Below are positions 59,127 through 64,000 of a stretch of DNA of 64,000 bases, in pieces. The stretch covers positions 1-64,000 of the forward strand of contig CAMUJF010000012.1 of the NCBI GenBank assembly GCA_947089135.1, given 5' to 3'. The number at the start of each line of letters is the position of its first letter. The first letter of the stretch is position 1. Below the pieces are notes generated by a model. The model ran no database searches. It was not told where the DNA came from and saw nothing but the letters and a program-made list of their open reading frames with translations. The DNA comes from an uncultured Clostridia bacterium. Its GTDB lineage: Bacteria; Bacillota; Clostridia; Oscillospirales; Ruminococcaceae. Made by a program: the position numbers and the translations under genes.

Positions 59127-59194
59127 TTCAATGTATTCAGGCGCGCGCTGCTTGCCGCGCTCGAACTAAGAACTGATAATTGGAGGTATTCACA

Positions 59195-60208
59195 ATGGAT
59201 GGAACCGGTTTTCTCAAAACAGTAAGAGTCGGAGGCTTTGATAAAAAGGACGTTCTTGCTTACGTCGATGAACTGAACTCGAAAATTTACGCTCTTGAAG
59301 CCGAACTGGACGAAAAGAAAGCGCTTCTTGAAAGCTCAGGCGGCGGAGGGGAAAGCAGCGAAAAGTACGAGGAGCTTCTCGCGGCGGATAAGTCCAGGAT
59401 AACCGAACTCCAGACTAATAACGATTCACTCAAGCTCCAGATGAAATCAATGGAAGACGAGCTTGCTGAAAAGGATAAGGAAATAGAAGATTGCCGCGCT
59501 CAGATCGCTGAACTGGAGGATCAGCTCCAGGAGGCTAAGAATAAGGCGGCTACAGCTCCCGCGGCAGGCGGCGACAGCAGCGCTCTCGACCTGAGCAACG
59601 TATTTATCGAGGCGCAGAAGACTGCCAACACTATCGTTACCCAGGCTAAGGAAAACGCCCGCAAGATGGACGAGGACGCTAAGAAGCTTGCCAATCAGGT
59701 AGTTGACGACGCTAACGGAAAGGCTTCCACTATTGTTAAAAACGCCGACGAAAAGGCTTCGAGGATACTTTCCGACGCAGAGGACAAGAGCTCCGAAATG
59801 CGTGCGGCTGCCGATAAGATCAGAAAAGAAGTTGAGGACGAGATCGCTGAGATCGACGAAAATGTTATCAAGCTCAGAGAAGTTTTGGAAATGTTCTCCG
59901 ACGAAAGTCTCGGAAGACTCAAGGAAGCAAAGGAACAGATCGACAGCGCCCAGAACGCTATCAGAAAGGGCAAGGCTTCTACTGTCAAGCCCGCGCCTGC
60001 GCCTAAGGCTGCCGCTGCTCCCGCGCCGGCTCCTGTACAGGAGTCCGCGCCCCAGAATCCCGCTCCCGCTCAGAATGCTGTTCCGAAGCCCGCAAAGCCT
60101 GCGTTTGCCGGTTTTGACATGAGCGAGCTTGAAAGCCTTACAAAGGCTGCCGAAGCAGAGGCGGAAGCCGATCTTAACGCAGACGGCATTTCGCTTGCGG
60201 ATATATAA
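59195..60208 (+). CDS. DivIVA-like coiled-coil protein
   Basis: This 337-residue protein starts with a short DivIVA-like motif (VGGFDKKDVLAYVDELNSK) and then a long coiled coil with glutamate/lysine heptads (LKLQMKSMEDELAEKDKEIE). A glycine/alanine spacer and a second helical region (VFIEAQKTANTIVTQAKENA) follow, with an alanine-proline tail rich in AP repeats near residues 270-310. Such proteins localise to curved membrane or septa and organise wall growth or division. Here only the fold class is clear. It has a TGGAGGT site and ends 5 bases before the fumarase-like gene. Confidence 0.75.
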   Translation: MDGTGFLKTVRVGGFDKKDVLAYVDELNSKIYALEAELDEKKALLESSGGGGESSEKYEELLAADKSRITELQTNNDSLKLQMKSMEDELAEKDKEIEDCRAQIAELEDQLQEAKNKAATAPAAGGDSSALDLSNVFIEAQKTANTIVTQAKENARKMDEDAKKLANQVVDDANGKASTIVKNADEKASRILSDAEDKSSEMRAAADKIRKEVEDEIAEIDENVIKLREVLEMFSDESLGRLKEAKEQIDSAQNAIRKGKASTVKPAPAPKAAAAPAPAPVQESAPQNPAPAQNAVPKPAKPAFAGFDMSELESLTKAAEAEAEADLNADGISLADI

Positions 60209-60213
60209 TACTT

Positions 60214-60771
60214 ATGGCTGAGGTCTATGAAATAAACGTCTCCGATCTGCGCGGCTTCTGTCCGAAGCTGCGCGCCGGAGATAAGGTTTTGTTGTCGGGA
60301 TACGTATACACAGCCCGGGACGCGGCTCACAAACGGTTTGACGCTATGCTTGATAGGGGTGAAAAGCTTCCCGTCGATATTGAAAACGCGGTTATCTATT
60401 ATGCGGGACCGACGCCTGCTCCTGAGGGAAAGCCTATCGGTTCATGCGGCCCCACGACTTCTGGAAGAATGGATAAATTTGCTCCGAGGCTTCTCGATCT
60501 GGGACTCTGCGCCATGATAGGCAAGGGCGAACGGAACGATGAGGTACGCGCGGCTGTTTCACGCAACGGCGCGGTGTATTTTTGCGCTGTCGGCGGAGCA
60601 GGCGCTCTTGCGGCAAGCTGCGTGAAAAGCTGCGAGATAGTGGCTTTTGAGGACTTAGGCTGCGAGTCGGTCAAACGGCTGCTTGTTGAAAAATTTCCTG
60701 TGACAGTGGCAAACGACTGCTGCGGCGGAGATATTTTCAGCGAGGGAAGACTGGCTTATGCCGAGGATTGA
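60214..60771 (+). CDS. Class I fumarase/tartrate dehydratase beta-subunit-like protein
   Basis: This 185-residue protein matches the beta subunit (C-terminal swivel domain) of iron-sulfur fumarase and L-tartrate dehydratase. Markers are LSGYVYTARDAAHKRF, IYYAGPTPAPEGKPIGSCGP, TTSGRMDKFAPRLL and GRNGAVYF-like SRNGAVYFCAVGGAGAL. The catalytic alpha subunit with the cluster cysteines is not found in the window, so it would need a partner encoded elsewhere. It lies five bases after the DivIVA-like gene and lacks a strong ribosome site. Confidence 0.85.
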   Translation: MAEVYEINVSDLRGFCPKLRAGDKVLLSGYVYTARDAAHKRFDAMLDRGEKLPVDIENAVIYYAGPTPAPEGKPIGSCGPTTSGRMDKFAPRLLDLGLCAMIGKGERNDEVRAAVSRNGAVYFCAVGGAGALAASCVKSCEIVAFEDLGCESVKRLLVEKFPVTVANDCCGGDIFSEGRLAYAED

Positions 60772-60801
60772 ACGGTACCGCTTTAACAGAGGGGTTTTGC
60801 A

Positions 60802-60918
60802 ATTAAAGAAATGCGTGAGTTGCCTGATGCGGTGTGAATTATTGATCTATCCTGTTTTGATAAGTTTGACAAGCTGCCGCAGCGGCTTGAAGCTTTAAAA
60901 TATTACAGCAGTGTATAA
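60802..60918 (+). pseudogene. Short degenerate coding remnant
   Basis: A 38-codon frame reads IKEMRELPDAV, a TGA stop at 60835, then IIDLSCFDKFDKLPQRLEAL and a TAA. The look is that of a decayed C-terminus, but no start or family is certain. Confidence 0.25.
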
Positions 60919-60919
60919 T

Positions 60920-60957
60920 AAGGCGGACTGTTCGCAGAATGCAGACAGTTCGCCTTT
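60920..60957 (+). terminator. Terminator after fumarase-like gene
   Basis: A 12-base stem with one G-T pair (60920-60931 with 60945-60956) precedes TTTGTC; the T run is short. Confidence 0.65.
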
Positions 60958-61062
60958 GTCGTTGCTTAAACCTTTTGATTGTTAAAATTACCAAATACAA
61001 TTGTCAATTATTGTTCTTACTCACAAAGTATACAAATTAAGTCGGAAATTTACTGAATTTCC
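60958..61062. other. Intergenic upstream of the sigH-like gene
   Basis: Low-complexity A+T-rich sequence with no gene. Confidence 0.35.
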
Positions 61063-61092
61063 TTGACAAGACGCGCCGATTAATGATAAAAT
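61063..61092 (+). promoter_or_regulatory. Promoter of the sigH-like gene
   Basis: TTGACA-18-TAAAAT, 81 bases before the ATG. Confidence 0.7.
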
Positions 61093-61173
61093 ATTAACAG
61101 TAGTAATTTAATCGGTCGTATAACTGTATGACACGGTTTGTAAGGCATATGTCCTTGGATTGGTGGTAAGGCA

Positions 61174-61812
61174 ATGAGCTGCGTGTATCCGGATATTAAC
61201 AGCTCAGGGTTCATAGAGCCCGGTTCGCTTGAATTTGATTCGCTTGAAGATAACGAGCTTGTTGAAATTTCCCGCTGCCAGGCTAATTCGGTCATCGGAA
61301 AGCGAGCTGTCTCTACGCTCATCTCGCGCTATATGCGGCTTGTGAGAAAAAAAGCCTACGGCCTTGCGAGAGACTACGCAGAACCTGAAGATCTTGCGCA
61401 GGAGGGATTTCTGTCCTTTCTGAACGCTGTAAATTCCTTTGATCCGGGACGGGGAGCAAAATTTTCATCGTTTGCGGACGCCTGCGTTACAAACGGAATA
61501 AAATCCGCGGCGGTAAGAATGAGAAAAAACGCGGGGCACGGATCTGCGGAGAATTTTGAAGGAAATGCGGAGGACGGTTCGTCCCCGGAAAATATCTGGT
61601 TTGAAAAGGAGAAAATGCTTGGCATTTACGACGAGATAAAGTCGCTTCTTTCAAAATTGGAATGGGATATTTTCAGACTGTATCTGAGCGGCTTGTCTTA
61701 CGGCGAGATCTCCGAAAGGTTGGATATTCCGATTAAATCTGTTGATAATGCTGTTTTTCGGGTGAGGAAGAAGCTGAGAGTTTTGTTTTCTCCCGGTAAT
61801 ACGGACATTTGA
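61174..61812 (+). CDS. sigH: SigH-like RNA polymerase sigma factor
   Basis: This 212-residue sigma-70 family protein has region 2 (DLAQEGFLSFLNAVNSFDP, then GRGAKFSSFADACVTNGIKS) and a C-terminal region 4 helix-turn-helix (LSGLSYGEISERLDIPIKSV and DNAVFRVRKKLR). Size and domain content fit SigH/sigma-30, which starts the sporulation programme in Firmicutes. Other alternative sigma factors of this size cannot be excluded. It has its own promoter; the start is preceded by GGTGGTAAGGCA. It is followed by a tRNA-like element. Confidence 0.8.
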   Translation: MSCVYPDINSSGFIEPGSLEFDSLEDNELVEISRCQANSVIGKRAVSTLISRYMRLVRKKAYGLARDYAEPEDLAQEGFLSFLNAVNSFDPGRGAKFSSFADACVTNGIKSAAVRMRKNAGHGSAENFEGNAEDGSSPENIWFEKEKMLGIYDEIKSLLSKLEWDIFRLYLSGLSYGEISERLDIPIKSVDNAVFRVRKKLRVLFSPGNTDI

Positions 61813-61818
61813 ATATAC

Positions 61819-61899
61819 GACCAGGTAGCTTAACTTAAAGTCAAGAGCGTTGCTTTTTTTAAAGGCAAAGGTGGCGGTGCGAATCCGTTCTCAGGTCCA
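61819..61899 (+). ncRNA. tRNA-like sequence, not a standard tRNA
   Basis: GACC at 61819 can pair with GGTC at 61894-61897 to close a cloverleaf-like fold: D-arm-like GCTT/GAGC, a central T-rich hairpin (TTGC...GCAA around TTTTTTTAAAG) and a T-arm-like GGCGG-TGCGAAT-CCGTT. The TTC of the T loop is TGC and the anticodon loop is irregular. A T run follows at 61902-61908. Confidence 0.45.
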
Positions 61900-61925
61900 A
61901 ATTTTTTTAAGCGAGGGAAAGCAAA

Positions 61926-62201
61926 ATGTACGAAGACAAAACATTGGTTTGCAAGGAATGCGGAAACGAATTTACCTTCACAGCCGGCGAGCAGGAGTTC
62001 TATGCGGAAAAAGGCTTTGTTAACGAGCCTCAGAGATGCAAGAGCTGCCGCGACGCAAGAAAGAACAGCGCAAAGGCTGAAAGGGAAATGTTCGAGGCGA
62101 CCTGCGCTTCATGCGGAGGACCTGCAAGAGTTCCCTTCAAACCCAGAGAGGATCGTCCTGTATATTGCAGCGACTGTTTCGCAAAGATGAGAGAAGAATA
62201 A
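61926..62201 (+). CDS. Zinc-ribbon protein
   Basis: This 91-residue protein has two zinc-binding parts: CKECGNEFTFTAGEQEFYAE with CKSCRDAR, and CASCGGPARVPFKPREDRP with CSDCF. It matches the small zinc-ribbon family (MYEDKTLVCKECG start) that is common in Clostridia. The family may bind nucleic acid, but no activity is known to me. A GCGAGGGAAA site precedes the ATG. It follows the tRNA-like element by 26 bases and has its own terminator. Confidence 0.85.
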   Translation: MYEDKTLVCKECGNEFTFTAGEQEFYAEKGFVNEPQRCKSCRDARKNSAKAEREMFEATCASCGGPARVPFKPREDRPVYCSDCFAKMREE

Positions 62202-62301
62202 TTCTCGTCATTATCTGTCTGATTTTCCTGAGTGAAAGACTGTGGACGGCGCGTAAGCGGATTTGTTTCTAAACGCTCTTTTTAATGGAATGTCGGTCTA
62301 A

Positions 62302-62340
62302 GCGGAATTTGCGGTTTTACCGTGAATTCCGCATTTTGTT
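62302..62340 (+). terminator. Terminator after zinc-ribbon gene
   Basis: GCGGAATT pairs with AATTCCGC (62325-62332) with an inner GGT/ACC, then ATTTTGTTTTTT. Confidence 0.85.
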
Positions 62341-62390
62341 TTTTATTACAATGAGATGCAGCCGGACGAAAAAAATTCACATTGATACGG

Positions 62391-62419
62391 TTGAATTCTT
62401 GGTTTGCATATGCTACAAT
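62391..62419 (+). promoter_or_regulatory. Promoter of the sensor kinase
   Basis: TTGAAT-17-TACAAT, 131 bases before the ATG. The leader between contains GC-rich imperfect repeats (about 62440-62490). Confidence 0.6.
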
Positions 62420-62550
62420 CTTAGTAATTGCCGTGTAACCTGTACGCGGCTATGCGGCGCAAAACCGCGTAACAGTGCGCCGGTCAATTTATTCCCGCCG
62501 CAGTACTTACCCGCAATGCGGCAGGTATTAATATAAAGGAGTGATCTGTT

Positions 62551-64000
62551 ATGAACAGAACGCAGAAGCTTAAAACTTTGGGTTTTGCGCTTTTGTCGGT
62601 ACTGATCATTGCCGCGATAGGCGTTTATTACATAGCGTCCGTTCGCAGATCTATGCGGAATCAGTCCGTTACCGACGTTCTTGAGGTAACGGCTCAGGGA
62701 AGCCATGCTTTCGACGTTTACGCCGCCAAGGACGCTGAAATAATCCACAGTCTGACGCTTATCATGGAAAAAGAAGAATCCGACGACCATGCGGAGATAA
62801 GCGGACGGCTTTCAGTACTCGGCGAGTCGGAAAACGATTATTTCGTTATTGATATGGATGACGGCGACGTATTTTCAAACAGAAGCTCGGATGTAATAAC
62901 AATAGGAGCGGATGAGCTTGCGTTTTTTGCTGCTCTCGGTGAAAGCGGAGTGTGCGAGCCTGCTGTAAGCGAGCTTACGGGACGGAATGTCATGTACTTC
63001 TATGAAAGATTTGATTTTGCCGACGGCGATAAGGGTATTATTATTGAGGAACTCCTGCTTTCGTCAGTTTCAAACGAATTTTCTATCACGTTTTTTAACG
63101 ATACGGGATTTTCCCATATAATAAACAGCGAGGGCGATATATTGGTGCGGTCAAGCCACAAAAACAGCAGCCGCAGTTTTGACAATATCTTCGACGTTAT
63201 TGACGTCAACGGCAACGACGAAGAAGAGCTTCGGTCTTTCAGAGACGCTCTCGGAAGTCAGCAAAAAGGTTCGGCAAGGTTTATGTACCGCGGGGAACCG
63301 TATGTGTACACCTATGCTCCCGTTGAAAGCATCAGCGGTTGGTATGTTATTTCTATCATTCCGGAAGACGTTATTATGAAGGACGCAGAAAGCGTTGTTA
63401 AAAGCTCTCAGATGATCCTGTTCATTATCGGTATAGGCATTGTGGTTTTCGCGGCGTTTATGATAATAATGCGCCATAATTACAGAAGTATTCTGGGAAT
63501 GGAACAGGAACTGAAATATCGCGAACAGCTTTTCGGCATACTTTCCAACAACACTAACGACGTGTTTCTTATGTCATCTATCGACGGAAGCACAGTAGAT
63601 TATGTAAGTCCCAATATTGAGCGTGTAATGGGTCTGCCTGTCAGGGAGGTTAAAAAAGACCTGCTTGTGATAAACAGCACTCTTTGTTCACATGAAAACG
63701 AAATAGGCAGGGAGCTTTTTAAAAAAATCGTTCCGGGGAAGCCTCTTTCCCTTGAAAACGAGCGCATACACGGCATAAGCGGCGAGCACAGGTGGTTCAG
63801 CGAGTTTATTTACTGTACCGAGGTGGACAATACCGAAAAGCTGATAGCCGTACTTTCCGACAGGACCGCCGAAAACAGGAACAAGTCGGCTCTTGAAGAT
63901 GCGCTTAATATGGCAAGGGAAGCTAATAATGCCAAGAGCACTTTCCTCAGCAACATGAGCCACGATATCCGTACGCCGATGAACGCTATCGTAGGCTTGT
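62551..64000 (+). CDS. Sensor histidine kinase with Cache-like and PAS domains (partial)
   Basis: The first 483 residues of a large sensor kinase are seen; the frame is open at the window end. The ATG at 62551 follows AAAGGAGTG. A membrane segment near residues 10-30 (LGFALLSVLIIAAIGVYYIA) and a second near 286-306 (MILFIIGIGIVVFAAFMII) enclose an extracellular domain of the Cache type, ending in SGWYVISIIPEDVIM. A PAS domain follows (GILSNNTNDVFLMSSIDGS), then HisKA with its histidine near 470 (FLSNMSHDIRTPMNAIVGL). The ATPase part and any receiver domain lie beyond the edge; this start resembles hybrid kinases. Confidence 0.9.
   Translation, partial: MNRTQKLKTLGFALLSVLIIAAIGVYYIASVRRSMRNQSVTDVLEVTAQGSHAFDVYAAKDAEIIHSLTLIMEKEESDDHAEISGRLSVLGESENDYFVIDMDDGDVFSNRSSDVITIGADELAFFAALGESGVCEPAVSELTGRNVMYFYERFDFADGDKGIIIEELLLSSVSNEFSITFFNDTGFSHIINSEGDILVRSSHKNSSRSFDNIFDVIDVNGNDEEELRSFRDALGSQQKGSARFMYRGEPYVYTYAPVESISGWYVISIIPEDVIMKDAESVVKSSQMILFIIGIGIVVFAAFMIIMRHNYRSILGMEQELKYREQLFGILSNNTNDVFLMSSIDGSTVDYVSPNIERVMGLPVREVKKDLLVINSTLCSHENEIGRELFKKIVPGKPLSLENERIHGISGEHRWFSEFIYCTEVDNTEKLIAVLSDRTAENRNKSALEDALNMAREANNAKSTFLSNMSHDIRTPMNAIVGL

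Noticed and set aside
1..64000. CRISPR array or rRNA genes
   Set aside because: No series of regularly spaced direct repeats and no rRNA-like conserved stretches were seen in the window.

Overview
The window looks like chromosome from a spore-forming, low-to-mid G+C anaerobe of the Firmicutes, class Clostridia (probably an Oscillospiraceae/Ruminococcaceae-type bacterium). This is inferred from stage II sporulation genes (spoIID, spoIIR), a SigH-like sigma factor, a T-box leader, YqhQ, meso-diaminopimelate dehydrogenase, ferredoxin-linked 2-oxoacid oxidoreductase, strong Gram-positive ribosome binding sites and frequent TTG/GTG starts.

Positions 1-13.3 kb are accessory DNA. A badly rearranged prophage (about 1-11.2 kb) holds an internal piece of a large serine recombinase, a DnaC-like loader, a RusA resolvase, a frameshifted C5-cytosine methyltransferase, a truncated Dam-type methylase, and portal and DUF2213 fragments lying in mixed orientations. 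These are followed by better kept tail-fibre genes and a complete lysis cassette (GH25-M15 endolysin and holin). Two toxin-antitoxin loci (YafQ type and RelE type) and two overlapping transposase remnants (IS630-like and rve-type) lie among or beside them. One transposase remnant contains a perfect 38-bp palindrome.

Positions 13.4-30.6 kb are core metabolism and signalling. A minus-strand operon iorA - membrane protein - iorB - lipoprotein - paaK - ACT protein should interconvert aryl pyruvates, aryl-acetyl-CoA and aryl acetates. spoIID and a citrate synthase are divergent beside it. Then come a membrane protein, a lipoprotein next to an OmpR/histidine-kinase pair, YqhQ, another lipoprotein and a fucose-isomerase-like enzyme.

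Positions 30.7-36.7 kb hold a tyrosine-type T-box leader that is separated from tyrS by 3.4 kb of small accessory genes (PH-like membrane protein, SPL-type radical SAM enzyme, dCTP deaminase, TIGR04076 protein and others), then tyrS and an amidohydrolase.

Positions 36.8-52.2 kb encode a nearly complete type IV pilus machine: pilC, a PilM-PilN fusion, pilO, a very large PilX-like pilin, PilV/PilW-like prepilins, prepilin peptidase (opposite strand), pilB, pilT and three further prepilins. A membrane-anchored C39-like cysteine peptidase sits between the last two pilins. The operon starts with a strong promoter and a highly structured leader of unknown class. The two consensus promoters in the pilin section share the same -35 region.

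Positions 52.2-64 kb carry ddh, a FliD-like protein of unknown role, a hydroxyacyl-CoA-dehydratase-like protein, an LUD-domain protein, a P-loop ATPase, tRNA-Thr(GGT), spoIIR, a DivIVA-like coiled-coil protein, a solitary fumarase beta-subunit-like protein, a SigH-like sigma factor, a tRNA-like element, a zinc-ribbon protein and the N-terminal part of a sensor histidine kinase that runs off the window.
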